The notes beneath the pieces were generated by a model, which was given only the letters and a program-made list of their open reading frames with translations, searched no databases and had not been told where the DNA came from. Shown in pieces: positions 17,587-27,515 of a stretch of DNA of 55,252 nt. The translations under genes and the position numbers were made by a program. Numbering within the stretch: position 1 is the stretch's first letter; every line of letters begins with the position of its first letter. This stretch comes from Bacteroidales bacterium (GTDB taxonomy: Bacteria; Bacteroidota; Bacteroidia; Bacteroidales; VadinHA17): assembly GCA_003141415.1 (NCBI GenBank), contig PLLX01000162.1, positions 7,015-62,266 on the forward strand, given 5' to 3'.

Positions 17587-18603
17587 TCATTTCTTTTCTG
17601 ATAACTCACTGGCTGCCATACTGAAAGCCTTCATGTTTTCATCGGTGGTCCCTGGAGTAATTTCACAGCCTGCCGAAACAATACAACGACCTCTGGCTTG
17701 TTTAAAATCCTGAAAAACTGATTGTTTTATTTTCTCCGGTGTTCCATCCTGAATTATTGTTACAGGGTCTGATTTACCGGAAAAGACCTGGTGCTTATTT
17801 ATTAATGGTTCAAAAATTTCCATTGAAGGTACCAGATGATCTATATCAATAATATCGGTTCCTGTTTGTATCATCTGTTTCAGAATTGATTCCGTATTCC
17901 CACAGATATGAAGCTTAGCCAGGGCTCCTTCAGAATGAATATATTCAACAAGTTTTTTCTGCCTTGCATATGCGAACTGACTATACAGATCAGGCCCTAT
18001 TTGTGAGCAGAATGCATCTCCAATGCCAATGCAGTGAGCACCGGCTTTTATCTGGAGAGAAATAAAATCCATGGCAGATTCAATAATTATATCCATTGAC
18101 TTTTCGACTGCTTCGGGTTCCAGAAATAAGTCCATTGATGCTTCTGTAGCTCCCCTAAGATCGACATACTCGGCTACAGGTCCCTCAACCCACCCGACAA
18201 CAAATAGTTCATCTTCACGATGTTTTCTGAATTCTTTTATCTCAATCAGCCTGTTGTTGCACCGTTTGTTTTTCAAAGGATCATAATGTTTTAAATGCGA
18301 TGCCGATTTTGCATCCGGGAAATGGCCGCATTTATCAACAGGAAGACTGTTTTCCGGATATTCGACCTGAATTCCAAAGGCTGATGCTTCAGCCCAGGGA
18401 TCTGACATAACTGTAACCCAATCAATATTAAAATCTCTTGCACAGAGAAACATTGCTTTACATTTGGAAAAAGGATCGAGACAGAAATCCCGGTATTTAA
18501 TTCCGGCATATTTAGCCGCCCATCGCATTATTATAGGGTGAAATGGAGGATGGTCAACAGAATTTCCATTCAAAAATGAGAGTGTTCTTTCAAGACCTGT
18601 CAT
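17587..18603 (-). CDS. uroporphyrinogen decarboxylase-family methyltransferase-like protein
   Basis: A 338-residue TIM-barrel protein of the UroD/MtaA/CmuA family. H232-x-C234 (LHICGNT) and C313 (SAGCEI) form the zinc-binding HxC...C set of corrinoid-dependent methyltransferases, which true haem-pathway UroD lacks. The substrate is unknown: no corrinoid protein or reactivase gene is adjacent. The N-terminus (MTGLERTLSFLNG) matches the usual family start (R..L.A..G...D..P). Single gene, convergent with the peroxiredoxin gene. Confidence 0.85.
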   Translation of the reverse strand: MTGLERTLSFLNGNSVDHPPFHPIIMRWAAKYAGIKYRDFCLDPFSKCKAMFLCARDFNIDWVTVMSDPWAEASAFGIQVEYPENSLPVDKCGHFPDAKSASHLKHYDPLKNKRCNNRLIEIKEFRKHREDELFVVGWVEGPVAEYVDLRGATEASMDLFLEPEAVEKSMDIIIESAMDFISLQIKAGAHCIGIGDAFCSQIGPDLYSQFAYARQKKLVEYIHSEGALAKLHICGNTESILKQMIQTGTDIIDIDHLVPSMEIFEPLINKHQVFSGKSDPVTIIQDGTPEKIKQSVFQDFKQARGRCIVSAGCEITPGTTDENMKAFSMAASELSEKK

Positions 18604-18649
18604 GATTAATGTATTTCTTATTTTTTTGCCCCCCAGGGGGCCCTGTCTT

Positions 18650-19309
18650 CTAATTATTCAGATAATCATTTAATGGTTTCATGGCTTTAAACACATTCAC
18701 AACATGATCAATAAAATCATTGCTTATTACCATTTTATCAGATACCTCATTTACAACAAGGTAACTTTTAAATTTGAGAAGCTCAATATAAGGATGGTTT
18801 GCAGGATACCCTTTTGGCGCTGTCTTTAGCTTTTCTCCGTCAATTGCTCCGAAATATTTAATGAAATCTTTAGTATGAGTAATTTTTATGAATTCATCCG
18901 CCGTATCGCTTATCTTCTCCCTTATGGCAGACAACCATTGACTTGGAGGTGTATATGCTCCGCCTGCCATGATGCTTTTGCCCGGCTCAATATGAAAGTA
19001 ATAACCGGCAAACTTATCTCCATTCTTTTTTCCGCCCCGGACAATAAATGCACCAAAATGAGATTTGTAGAGCGATTTGTCATTTGAAAAACGAATATCA
19101 CGGTTAATCCTGAAAACGCAACTTTTAGCTTCCAATCCTTTCATAACCGGCTCAAATAAAATTATTTTATTTATGATTTCCTGAACAAAGGATTCAAAGT
19201 TATCCTTTGCATTTAAATACCTGGGCCGGTTCGCGACAAACCAGTCACGGTTGTTATTACATTTTAATTCAGTGAGGAAATCCAGAGTTGATTTTTTAAT
19301 TGATTCCAT
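18650..19309 (-). CDS. DUF2461 family protein (TIGR02453)
   Basis: A 219-residue protein. The N-terminal FLTELKCNNNRDWFVANRPRY, the central RINRDIRFSNDKSLYKSHFGAF and YYFHIEPGKSIMAGGAYTPP are the family signature. Members are cytosolic proteins of ~220 residues with unknown biochemical role; the length here is complete. Same strand as the UroD-like gene, 46 bp upstream of it. Confidence 0.9.
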   Translation of the reverse strand: MESIKKSTLDFLTELKCNNNRDWFVANRPRYLNAKDNFESFVQEIINKIILFEPVMKGLEAKSCVFRINRDIRFSNDKSLYKSHFGAFIVRGGKKNGDKFAGYYFHIEPGKSIMAGGAYTPPSQWLSAIREKISDTADEFIKITHTKDFIKYFGAIDGEKLKTAPKGYPANHPYIELLKFKSYLVVNEVSDKMVISNDFIDHVVNVFKAMKPLNDYLNN

Positions 19310-19489
19310 TTTGATCTAGTTTTTTAGTTATTATCTTGAAAAGCATTGTTCCACAATTAATTATATAATGAATAATACCTTTCATAATAAACGACAACTG
19401 TAATCTAGTTGTTTGTATCTTTAATAACCAAATATACTAAAGAAAGTTTTATGGTTGAAGTCCAATAACCGAAGACTACTCTTAAAGAT

Positions 19490-19545
19490 TTAGTTTTAAT
19501 CTTGTAATGTTGTGATGTAGTGATGTTGTAATCTTGTATTCTTTT
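19490..19545. repeat. low-complexity TTGTAAT/GTGATGT repeats
   Basis: Short direct and inverted repeats built from TTGTAATC, TTGTAATG and GTGATGT fill 19500-19540 within a gene-free gap (19310-19582). No coding or RNA feature is visible in the rest of that gap. Confidence 0.4.
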
Positions 19546-19582
19546 ACAACCTTTAAAGGCCTCAGAGTACTATTTGTGAATA

Positions 19583-19811
19583 TCAAACGCCATCAAAGTC
19601 AGCCACGAGATCTTTTGACCAGACAATCTTGCCATTGGATCTGTTTACACAGAACAGGCTCTTTTGGTCCGTCTGCAGGCCAGGTCTTAAGAAGGTTTGA
19701 TTCATGGTAAATACCCTCACGGTCAGATCCACGCCATTCATAAGTTCTTGTTGTTTCTGAAGATGATGTCATGAGTAGTATTAGTGCAAAAAGTATTGAA
19801 ATATTTTTCAT
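19583..19811 (-). pseudogene. remnant of a PQQ-like beta-propeller protein gene
   Basis: The reading frame from 19811 encodes a signal peptide followed by TYEWRGSDREGIYHES and NLLKTWPADGPKE, the typical start of PQQ-binding-like (YncE/quinoprotein-type) propeller proteins. About 50 codons in, the sequence moves into another frame that reads LFCVNRSNGKIVWSKDL, a genuine propeller-blade motif, and then stops at 19583. So the gene has lost most of its interior (such proteins have ~400 residues) and is out of frame. No function is expected. Confidence 0.7.
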
Positions 19812-19893
19812 TATTGATAGATTAATTCAGAATTTAAGCAATAAAGATAATTTCATCAATCAATTAATTTGTCGTAAGTTAGAAAAAAAGTAA

Positions 19894-20109
19894 AAAGATA
19901 ATGAGCATGGGCGTACCAAAGCTGATGGTTCCAAAGCTCTTAAATTCTGCAGCCGTTGTTATACACTCGGTTTATTTAATGACAACTTCACAAAACCAGA
20001 TGAAATGGTGAAACTTGTCAGAGGCAAATTAAAGGAAATGAGATATAGACCACTTAAAAGATGGTTCTTCACATCCCATATTCCTCAACTTGAAAGGTGG
20101 AAAAGCTGA
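19894..20109 (+). pseudogene. 5'-truncated zinc-ribbon protein gene
   Basis: A frame of 71 codons without a start: TKADGSKALKFCSRCYTLGLF, then KLVRGKLKEMRY and FFTSHIPQLERWKS, ending TGA at 20107-20109. This closely follows the C-terminal two thirds of the small 'putative zinc ribbon' family (PF12674-like), which begins with a CxxCGMP pair. That first Cys pair and the start codon are missing because an in-frame TAA lies at 19891. It is a broken gene in the same decayed gap as the propeller remnant. Confidence 0.65.
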
Positions 20110-20121
20110 TTAACTGGTTTC

Positions 20122-23100
20122 TTATAAATTAAACCCGGAAATGTCGACAGAAGGTTCTTCTCCGCCTGTGTCCTCATCTTTCAGTTTCATTGTTATGACC
20201 TTTATATCTCCAGGCATAAGTGATATATAGTTATCACTATAGAACACCGGCAGCATACGTTCGCCTTTATTTTTTCCAACTACCTTCAATCTGATCATTA
20301 AAGCAGGAGTCTTGGTCGTGTTATTCAAAGTAGTCGTCAGTATCCAGTTATTCCCAGATTTTTCCGTCTTTGTATTATTCTGAAGTTTAACAACAGGTAA
20401 ATCACTGAGTGCCTGATAATTACCATCAATGAGCCCCCTCCAGTAGAAATTCTCAGATATGGTTTTATCTCCCTGTTTTAATGAAAGTTTGACAAAATGT
20501 ACTGAAGACAAACTTTTCGGGAATTCAAGCTTAAAACAAATTGCTGTAGAATCTTCTTTGCAATCAAGTGCCCTCTCTTTTTCCCACTGAACTGATCCAT
20601 CCATATTGATGATCTGGGCTTTTGCAGTCAGTCCGACCCTGTTCCTGGCATTATAGTTTACAACTTCAATATTATCAAAAACAGGATTCCACTGAATATG
20701 AATTGGTTCAGAGGCTTTTTTACATGCAAAGTATGCTGCAGCAGGTTCAAGATAGTAATCGTATGTCTGCCATACCATTGAAGGCCAGGCCGGGTGACTC
20801 ATCCAGAGTAATAACCCCTGCCGGTAAAGGCTTCTTCCTTCAAACATTCCCCTGTATCCGTTGTAGTTTACCCATTGTGCCAGTTCAGTAAATTTTTTGG
20901 CATTGTCAGACTTACCAAAACCAGTTTCAATCATCTGGTTAAATGAAGCGGCAGCCTGAGCGCTCTCCAGACAATAGTCATGTATTCCCCAAAAGCTGTT
21001 TTGCGGCCAGAGAGCAGATTCGGGAAGAGTTTGTTTAAGGCTCTCATAAGTCATAACATTCGGCATTCCCCTCTCGCTATGTAGTTTATTATAGCCATAG
21101 AGCAGGAAATAATCTCTTACAGGTAGAGCTCTGTATGGGCCGCCACCACTTACAACACCAAAAGCAGAATTGGATATATAATGCAGATCGGGATGAAGTT
21201 CATGAATCATTGCACGCAAGGCAGTGTCCAGTACTGCCGGTGGATTGCCTTCGTTCCTTCCGACATAAATTGCCATAGACGGATGGTTGCGTATCCGTTT
21301 GATCACATCCCTGGCATTATCAATGAACATTTGTGGATTATCAGGATCGGGACCATCTGCAGGGTTTGCCAGCCAGAAATCCTGCCATATCATTACTCCA
21401 TAACGGTCGCAGGCTTCAAAGAACTCATCATCACCTGTTTGTCCGACCCAGTTTCTGATCATTGTAAAATTCATGTCGGCATGATACGCTACCGCGATAT
21501 CATATTCTCTTCCCCGATATTCAAGATTTGATTCGGGAAAACCCCAGTTTCCGCCACGGCCAATGAAGCGCCTGCCGTTTATATAAATATTCAATATCTG
21601 GTTAGTTTCGTCAAAAGCCATTTTGCGTATTCCCGATTTAAACTCTTTTTTATCAGAAATGCCCGAGTTTGTTTTGAAAACCAGCTCAACATTATACAGA
21701 TAGGGATTGCCATAACCTTTGGGCCACCATAGTTTTGGATTAGTCAGATGTAAAGCTGGAATGTTTGATGGATTCAGCTTCAGTACTTTGGAAGATGATG
21801 GCTCAAGAGAAACCTCCTGTTCAAAAGATGTTTCCCCGAACTTTCCGGTAAGGGTCCCCGAGATCTTTTCCGACTTGTGGTTGCGCAGTGTAACAGCAAT
21901 GCTGATATCAGCTGCAGTTGTATCAGGAAGGGAAAGATCTGTCGTTACAAAAGGATCCTCAATAGTTACGGCTCCTGTGACATTTAAGAAAACATCATTC
22001 CATATACCGATATTCCTTCCCCTGATAGTTGGTATCCAGTCCCAGCCGATAGAAGCGTGATATGTGGGGTTGTCGGCGCCGAGGATTCCGCCGTTCTTAT
22101 CATGGTATAACTGTGTTGCCTCTTTTATTACTCCTATATTATCATTTTTCTTTATTAAAACAGCTATTGAATTTGTCTTACCTGGCTTAATGAGATCAGT
22201 AACATCAAATTTCCCTCTGATGAATGCCCCGTCAATTCTTCCGGTTTGTTTCCCGTTCACAAATATTTCGGCTTTCCAGTTTATCCCGTCGAAGTTCAGG
22301 AACATCCGTTCACCTTTAAAAGTTGACGGGACCTCAAATTCATTACGGTACCAGAAATCTGAGTTAAAAAATGATTCAGAGATCATTAACTGGTTATCGG
22401 CATAATTCGGATCAGGCAAAGCGCCTGCATTCCAGTAACTCACCAGAGCTGTGCCTGGTACTGTTGCTACAACCCAATCATTGTTCTCGAACCCTGGTTT
22501 AGAGATGTTTTCACCCGTTCCGGTAACCTCTGACGCGCGTTGAATTTTCCAGTTTCCCCCTGACAGACTCATACGGTTATCTGAAATATCAGGATTGGCC
22601 TTTGATTTTGGCATTATTCCACCTCTTCCCAGTATTTCAATTTCACTTAGAATATATTTATTTCCGGAAGCGGCTTCAGTCATTAATACCCTTACAAATC
22701 TACCATTGGCTCCCTTCTTAAGAGCGATGTTGTCAACTAAATCTGTATTTCCGGGAAGTGAAGCAAGGTCGATCCATTTTCTAGCATCATCAGAAACCTG
22801 AATTGATCCTTTAATTGCTTTATTTATCCAATACAATTTAATACTATCGAAAGTACTTGAAACTCCCAGGTCGACATATATCCATTCCTGACCTGTTCCG
22901 GCACTCATCCAGGCACTCTTGAAACTCTTTGATGGCGCCATCTTCAGCTTTGTTTCATTATTATAAAAATCCAGACTCCCAAATCTCCAGTCTTCTGCAC
23001 ATTTAGCTGACATATTAACTTTGTAGAAATGGTATGAAACTGGTTCCTTAAACTCAAATGATTGATTTATAACTCTTTGTGTTTTAGGTATTCCGAATTT

Positions 23101-23796
23101 AAATGTAAAAGATGGTTTGGGAGTAGTTGAATCGTTACCATAAGGGCCGGAAAAGAAGGAGGCAAATGGATTTGCAGGGCTTTTGCCCTTTGGACCTGGT
23201 TTTGAGAATAATGCTGCAAATGGATTTGGCCGTTCCTCACCAGGTAACCCATTTCCAGCGACTTTTCCAAGTTCATTCCATGTAGTCCCGTCATCTGAGC
23301 CGGAACAGGTAAATTGCCACCCGGCAGTTGGTTTACCGCTATATTCAAGACTGCCACTGAGGTTTATCTTTGTAATTTTCGGAACAACATTTCCCGGGTT
23401 AATTTCAAGCTGAATCCAAATATCACTACCGGGAAGGCTCAATTCTGTAACACTATTATTATCGAGAAGCCATTCGCGTTGATTTTTTGGCAGTTCACCC
23501 TGATTAGTTGAGAGGGAAATATAATCTGGCATTTCATGAATGATGATACCATCGGTAACAAGTTGTGCTGTAAGATTATAATCATAACTAGATGAATGAT
23601 AAGCAGGTCTTAATCTGGCCAGGTTACGGTAATTCTTATTATCAGTCAGCAGGTTAGGTGAAAAATCCTCTTTCGGATTACCAGGGTAGATTCCAACACC
23701 ACGGGTATATTTATCAGACTTTTGATTACAGCCGGCAAGCGCGATCAACATACAAATAACACTGGCAAAAAGGAAAATAGAGCTTTTGGTTTTCAT
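20122..23796 (-). CDS. secreted lipoprotein glycoside hydrolase family 2 (exo-beta-glucosaminidase/mannosidase-like)
   Basis: A 1224-residue protein. A lipoprotein signal ends at LAGC (Cys23). Two F5/8-type-C-like discoidin regions lie at ~40-190 and ~270-395, then a GH2 sugar-binding domain (~410-580, WYRNEFEVP...LNFDGINWKAEIFVNG), an immunoglobulin-like domain and the TIM barrel. The likely acid/base is E849 in GRNEGNPP and the likely nucleophile E908 in HSERGMP; a C-terminal beta domain follows. The order matches GH2 enzymes of the CsxA/beta-mannosidase group acting on glucosaminides or mannosides at the cell surface. The exact substrate cannot be read from sequence. No SusC/SusD pair is adjacent, so it is not part of a visible polysaccharide utilisation locus. 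Confidence 0.85.
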   Translation of the reverse strand: MKTKSSIFLFASVICMLIALAGCNQKSDKYTRGVGIYPGNPKEDFSPNLLTDNKNYRNLARLRPAYHSSSYDYNLTAQLVTDGIIIHEMPDYISLSTNQGELPKNQREWLLDNNSVTELSLPGSDIWIQLEINPGNVVPKITKINLSGSLEYSGKPTAGWQFTCSGSDDGTTWNELGKVAGNGLPGEERPNPFAALFSKPGPKGKSPANPFASFFSGPYGNDSTTPKPSFTFKFGIPKTQRVINQSFEFKEPVSYHFYKVNMSAKCAEDWRFGSLDFYNNETKLKMAPSKSFKSAWMSAGTGQEWIYVDLGVSSTFDSIKLYWINKAIKGSIQVSDDARKWIDLASLPGNTDLVDNIALKKGANGRFVRVLMTEAASGNKYILSEIEILGRGGIMPKSKANPDISDNRMSLSGGNWKIQRASEVTGTGENISKPGFENNDWVVATVPGTALVSYWNAGALPDPNYADNQLMISESFFNSDFWYRNEFEVPSTFKGERMFLNFDGINWKAEIFVNGKQTGRIDGAFIRGKFDVTDLIKPGKTNSIAVLIKKNDNIGVIKEATQLYHDKNGGILGADNPTYHASIGWDWIPTIRGRNIGIWNDVFLNVTGAVTIEDPFVTTDLSLPDTTAADISIAVTLRNHKSEKISGTLTGKFGETSFEQEVSLEPSSSKVLKLNPSNIPALHLTNPKLWWPKGYGNPYLYNVELVFKTNSGISDKKEFKSGIRKMAFDETNQILNIYINGRRFIGRGGNWGFPESNLEYRGREYDIAVAYHADMNFTMIRNWVGQTGDDEFFEACDRYGVMIWQDFWLANPADGPDPDNPQMFIDNARDVIKRIRNHPSMAIYVGRNEGNPPAVLDTALRAMIHELHPDLHYISNSAFGVVSGGGPYRALPVRDYFLLYGYNKLHSERGMPNVMTYESLKQTLPESALWPQNSFWGIHDYCLESAQAAASFNQMIETGFGKSDNAKKFTELAQWVNYNGYRGMFEGRSLYRQGLLLWMSHPAWPSMVWQTYDYYLEPAAAYFACKKASEPIHIQWNPVFDNIEVVNYNARNRVGLTAKAQIINMDGSVQWEKERALDCKEDSTAICFKLEFPKSLSSVHFVKLSLKQGDKTISENFYWRGLIDGNYQALSDLPVVKLQNNTKTEKSGNNWILTTTLNNTTKTPALMIRLKVVGKNKGERMLPVFYSDNYISLMPGDIKVITMKLKDEDTGGEEPSVDISGFNL

Positions 23797-23944
23797 ATTT
23801 TTATTAATTTTAAATTCATAAACCTATCAGTATTAGCAATTTAATGAACAGTGAAATGATTTTTTCATGTCATTTCATTTGCATAAATTGTGTGAAATGA
23901 AAATTCTTTTAATTTTATTAAAATATTTGCTTCTGAAATTATTA

Positions 23945-24027
23945 AGCACCCCCTTCCCAACCTTCCCTCACGGGGGAAGGAGTGAATCATTTCCCCCTTG
24001 GCGGGAAAAAGAAAGGGGGTAAAAATA
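23945..24027. repeat. dispersed palindromic repeat, complete copy
   Basis: An 80-nt unit made of three G/C blocks: 23949-23982 (CCCCCTTCCC...GGGGGAAGGAG), a hairpin TTTCCCCCTTGGCGGGAAA at 23991-24005 region, and AAAGGGGGTAAAAAT at its right end. The first block recurs in inverted orientation at 45968-46001 with 33 of 34 identical, and the last block at 44072-44086. Confidence 0.7.
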
Positions 24028-24067
24028 AAAAACGGAAACATGAAATTAATTAAACACCTTTGAAGAT

Positions 24068-25141
24068 ATGAAGTATAATTTAATAGTTTATGCATTTGTT
24101 GTTATCTTGTTAATTAATTTATTATCCTGTCAGAACAAAGAAATGTCAAAAACAACACAGAAAATTAGGCCGCTTAAAGATACAATCGGTTTTGCTCAGT
24201 ATTCCTGGCAGATGGACAGCCTGATGGAGAGGATGGACTGGCAAGGATGGAAAAAAACTTCCGGATTGCCATGGAAGATGGTAATATGCCCTCATGATGA
24301 TTATACATACGTAGGAACACTTTACCCTGAGTTGCTTCAAAATGTAAAGGCTCCAAATCTTATTCTTATTGGTGTAGCTCATAAAGCAGCACAGCTTGGC
24401 ATTGAAGATTCATTGGTATTCGACAGTTATGCATCCTGGAAAGGACCGTGGAAAAATATTTCTGTTTCTCCTATACGAGAGGAAATTTACAAGTTACTGG
24501 TGAAAAAATTTGCAGTCATAAATGATACTCTGCAAAAAGTTGAACATTCGGTGGAAGCTTTAATTCCTTTTCTGCAGTATTTTAACAGGAATATTACAAT
24601 TGTACCAATACTGGTGCCGGCCATGAGCCCTGACAGGATGCAAGCATGTGGAAAAGCGCTTGCTGATGCAATCCGGACGGTTGCAAAGACCCATAAGTGG
24701 GAGTGGGGAACTGACTTTGCAATTGTTTCTACAACAGATGCCGTACATTACGGTACTGAGGATTGGGGTGGGATCAACAGGGCATATTTTGGTTGCGATG
24801 AACAGGGAAATATTAAAGCCCGGGAACATGAAGCAGGGATAATTGACAGTTGTCTTAGAGGTGAAGTGTTACCTGAAAAAATCAGGTTATTCAGCAATTA
24901 TACTTTGAATCCTGATAACTTCAGGGAATATAAATGGACCTGGTGCGGAAGGTATAGTGTGCCAGTCGCATTATATACTTCATATTATCTTAATAACGGC
25001 AATAAGTTATCCGGTGATTTAGTTGGTTATTCCACAAGCATTACCTCAGCACATATACCTGTTGATGATTTAGGAATGGGACGGACAGCTATAGCGACGA
25101 ATTGTCACTGGGTAGGCTACGCAGCATTAGGATACAAATAG
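24068..25141 (+). CDS. MEMO-family lipoprotein (AmmeMemoRadiSam system protein B-like)
   Basis: A 357-residue protein with a lipoprotein signal (LLSC, Cys ~21). The MEMO1 fold signature is visible: CPHDDYTYVGTLYPELL, LILIGVAHKAAQLG, VEHSVEALIPFLQYF, TIVPILVPAM and STTDAVHYG. The His/Asp residues lie at the positions used by MEMO proteins (extradiol-dioxygenase-like fold). Usually MEMO proteins are cytosolic and associated with AMMECR1 and a radical SAM enzyme. Here it is exported, and it lies 9 bp upstream of an NlpC/P60 endopeptidase in a four-gene run, so a role in cell-wall or peptide processing is inferred. Confidence 0.8.
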   Translation: MKYNLIVYAFVVILLINLLSCQNKEMSKTTQKIRPLKDTIGFAQYSWQMDSLMERMDWQGWKKTSGLPWKMVICPHDDYTYVGTLYPELLQNVKAPNLILIGVAHKAAQLGIEDSLVFDSYASWKGPWKNISVSPIREEIYKLLVKKFAVINDTLQKVEHSVEALIPFLQYFNRNITIVPILVPAMSPDRMQACGKALADAIRTVAKTHKWEWGTDFAIVSTTDAVHYGTEDWGGINRAYFGCDEQGNIKAREHEAGIIDSCLRGEVLPEKIRLFSNYTLNPDNFREYKWTWCGRYSVPVALYTSYYLNNGNKLSGDLVGYSTSITSAHIPVDDLGMGRTAIATNCHWVGYAALGYK

Positions 25142-25150
25142 TTACGTTAA

Positions 25151-26350
25151 ATGAAAAAGTCAGAATACATAAAGCTATTAAAAAGCTTTGGTTTAATTAC
25201 CGGAATTATTTTTATTATATACAGCTGTCGTGGCACCAATGAAAAAAAAATACAAACAGAAATTGATCATATTGCTGCTAAATGGGTCCCTGATCACAGA
25301 GTCGGGATTTGTAATGTTAAATTAAAGTCCGGAGAAAATGGAGCAGTAATTCTTACCGGTGAAACCACAAATCTGGCAGCAAAAAACGAGATCATTAAAA
25401 CTTTAAATAATCAGAGTAAAACATTAATTGACAGTATTATATTTCTTCCTGACACAATAAGAAATAAAAAATATATGGGATTGGTTACCCTGAGTGTTAT
25501 TAACCTTAGAAAGGAACCAGATCATGCATCGGAATTGGTGTCACAGGCAAGACTTGGTACTCCGGTTTTAATATTAAAAAACATTAACTCATGGGTTCTT
25601 ATCCAAACTCCTGACAATTATATCTCGTGGACAGAAGAATCCTGTATAAACGCTATGAGCAGGATGGAAATGGCAGTATGGAAGAAGGCATCAAGGATTA
25701 TTTACCAGGAGAATACAGGCTGGTTGTATGATTCGACTTCGGATAATTCAGGTATTGTAGGTGATTTGGTAGGAGGGAGCATTATGGAAAAGATTGGAGA
25801 ATTAAACCATTATGTCATTATTGTTTTACCGGATGGACGTAAAGGATTTGTTGAGATGAAGAAAGTTCTGGATTTTGACCGTTGGAAAAGTACAGTTCCC
25901 TGCACAGAAGAAAGCATTTGCGGAGTTGCCATTACATACCTTGGATTGCCGTATTTATGGGGAGGTTCTTCAGCCAAAGCAGTAGATTGCAGTGGTTTTG
26001 TCCAGTCAGTCTATTTTATGAACGGACTGATCCTGGCAAGGGATGCATCTTTGCAGGCACTGCATGGTAACAAAGTTGACATTGACGATGGTTATGGCCA
26101 TTTAAGAAAAGGCGATCTCCTTTTTTTTGGTTCAAAAGAAAACGGAATCGCTCATGTTACTCATGTTGCTATTTATCTGGGAAACAAAGAGTATATTAAT
26201 TCATCAGGAAGAGTAATGATAAATAGTCTTGATCCGGCTCAAATCAATTATAGCAGCCATAGAATGAATTCACTCCTGGCAGCTAAGCGAATTATTGGGG
26301 TAGAGAATGATATGGGAATTGTGCCTGTTATTAAACATCCATGGTATTGA
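25151..26350 (+). CDS. NlpC/P60 murein peptide endopeptidase (YkfC-like) lipoprotein
   Basis: A 399-residue protein with a lipoprotein signal (IIYSC). Two SH3-like domains (~110-250) precede a C-terminal NlpC/P60 domain: YLGLPYLWGGSSAKAVDCSGF (catalytic Cys280), then HVTHVAIYLG (His338) and a polar third residue. This architecture matches YkfC-type gamma-D-glutamyl-L-diamino-acid endopeptidases, which cut murein tripeptides to L-Ala-D-Glu. The next gene is a dipeptide epimerase, which fits the pathway. Its 3' end is separated from the epimerase start at 26370 by only 19 bp. Confidence 0.9.
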   Translation: MKKSEYIKLLKSFGLITGIIFIIYSCRGTNEKKIQTEIDHIAAKWVPDHRVGICNVKLKSGENGAVILTGETTNLAAKNEIIKTLNNQSKTLIDSIIFLPDTIRNKKYMGLVTLSVINLRKEPDHASELVSQARLGTPVLILKNINSWVLIQTPDNYISWTEESCINAMSRMEMAVWKKASRIIYQENTGWLYDSTSDNSGIVGDLVGGSIMEKIGELNHYVIIVLPDGRKGFVEMKKVLDFDRWKSTVPCTEESICGVAITYLGLPYLWGGSSAKAVDCSGFVQSVYFMNGLILARDASLQALHGNKVDIDDGYGHLRKGDLLFFGSKENGIAHVTHVAIYLGNKEYINSSGRVMINSLDPAQINYSSHRMNSLLAAKRIIGVENDMGIVPVIKHPWY

Positions 26351-26369
26351 TGACAAAAACATTAAATAT

Positions 26370-27515
26370 ATGAGTTCACGAAGAAAATTTCTGACAGATT
26401 GCGGAGTCCTTGCCGGAAGCGCCGGATTTTCATATATGACAATCGGGAAGCATGATTGGAATGAATATACTAAAAAACCTGCAAAAAGTTCAGGACTGAG
26501 CTTACGTTTTAAGCCTTATGAATTGCATTTGAAACATGTTTTTACCATAGCCGAAGGATCGAGGAGCACAACACCTGTAATGCTCACTGAGCTTGAGTTT
26601 GATAATATCATTGGTTATGGTGAGGCATCCATGCCACCTTATCTCGGAGAAAGTCACGAAACAGCCACTTCCTTTCTTAACAAGGTTGATCTGACTCAGT
26701 TTGAAAGCCCTTTCCTGATGGAAGACATACTTGCATATGTCGATCAGCTCGTTCCGGGAAACTATGCTGCAAAGGCCTCCGTTGACATCGCTTTGCATGA
26801 TCTGGTAGGAAAGCTTATGAAACAGCCGTGGTACAAAATATGGGGACTCAATCCGGATAAAACTCCGAATACTTCATTTACAATTGGTATAGATAAACCG
26901 GAAGTTGTCAAAGCAAAAGTCAGGGAAGCAGCTCCTTACAGAATTCTTAAAGTTAAACTTGGGCACGGAAATGATAAAGAAATGATCGAAGCGGTCAGGA
27001 GCGAGACTGATAAGCCGATTTGTGTTGATATTAACCAGGGCTGGACAGACAGAAAAATGGCACTTGATATGTCGTTCTGGCTGAAGGAGAAGGGCGCTGT
27101 CTTCATTGAACAACCGATGTCCAAAACTTCAACTGACGATACAGCATGGCTCACACAAAATAGTCCGTTACCAATTATAGCTGATGAAGCTTTTCAGACA
27201 ATCAGTGATTTTAAGAAGGTACAGGGAGTCTATAGCGGAATAAATATCAAGCTGATGAAATGCGGCGGACTGCGCACTGCCTTCATAATGATAAAGATGG
27301 CCAGGGCGCTTGATATGAAAGTGATGATTGGTTGTATGACTGAAACATCATGTGCCGTGACGGCAGCAGCACAGCTTTCACCTTTGGTTGACTGGGCCGA
27401 TCTGGACGGGAACCTTCTTATTGATAATGATGTATTTAAAGGAATATTAATCAGGGACGGAAAGATATCTCTTCCTGAGACCTCTGGAATAGGAATCAGT
27501 AAAAACAAAACATAA
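26370..27515 (+). CDS. dipeptide epimerase (L-Ala-D/L-Glu epimerase family)
   Basis: A protein of 381 residues from the ATG at 26370; a longer frame from 26307 would overlap the previous gene by 44 bp and start before the export signal. The N-terminus SSRRKFLTDCGVLAGSAG is a twin-arginine-type signal. The enolase-superfamily barrel has RILKVKLGHG (KxK base), CVDINQGWTD (metal-binding Asp), FIEQPM, PIIADEAF and MKCGGLRTA, in the order of muconate-lactonizing-group dipeptide epimerases. It would convert L-Ala-D-Glu released by the upstream endopeptidase to L-Ala-L-Glu. Its periplasmic location would be unusual relative to cytosolic YcjG/YkfB. Its stop overlaps the next start by 1 bp. Confidence 0.88.
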   Translation: MSSRRKFLTDCGVLAGSAGFSYMTIGKHDWNEYTKKPAKSSGLSLRFKPYELHLKHVFTIAEGSRSTTPVMLTELEFDNIIGYGEASMPPYLGESHETATSFLNKVDLTQFESPFLMEDILAYVDQLVPGNYAAKASVDIALHDLVGKLMKQPWYKIWGLNPDKTPNTSFTIGIDKPEVVKAKVREAAPYRILKVKLGHGNDKEMIEAVRSETDKPICVDINQGWTDRKMALDMSFWLKEKGAVFIEQPMSKTSTDDTAWLTQNSPLPIIADEAFQTISDFKKVQGVYSGINIKLMKCGGLRTAFIMIKMARALDMKVMIGCMTETSCAVTAAAQLSPLVDWADLDGNLLIDNDVFKGILIRDGKISLPETSGIGISKNKT

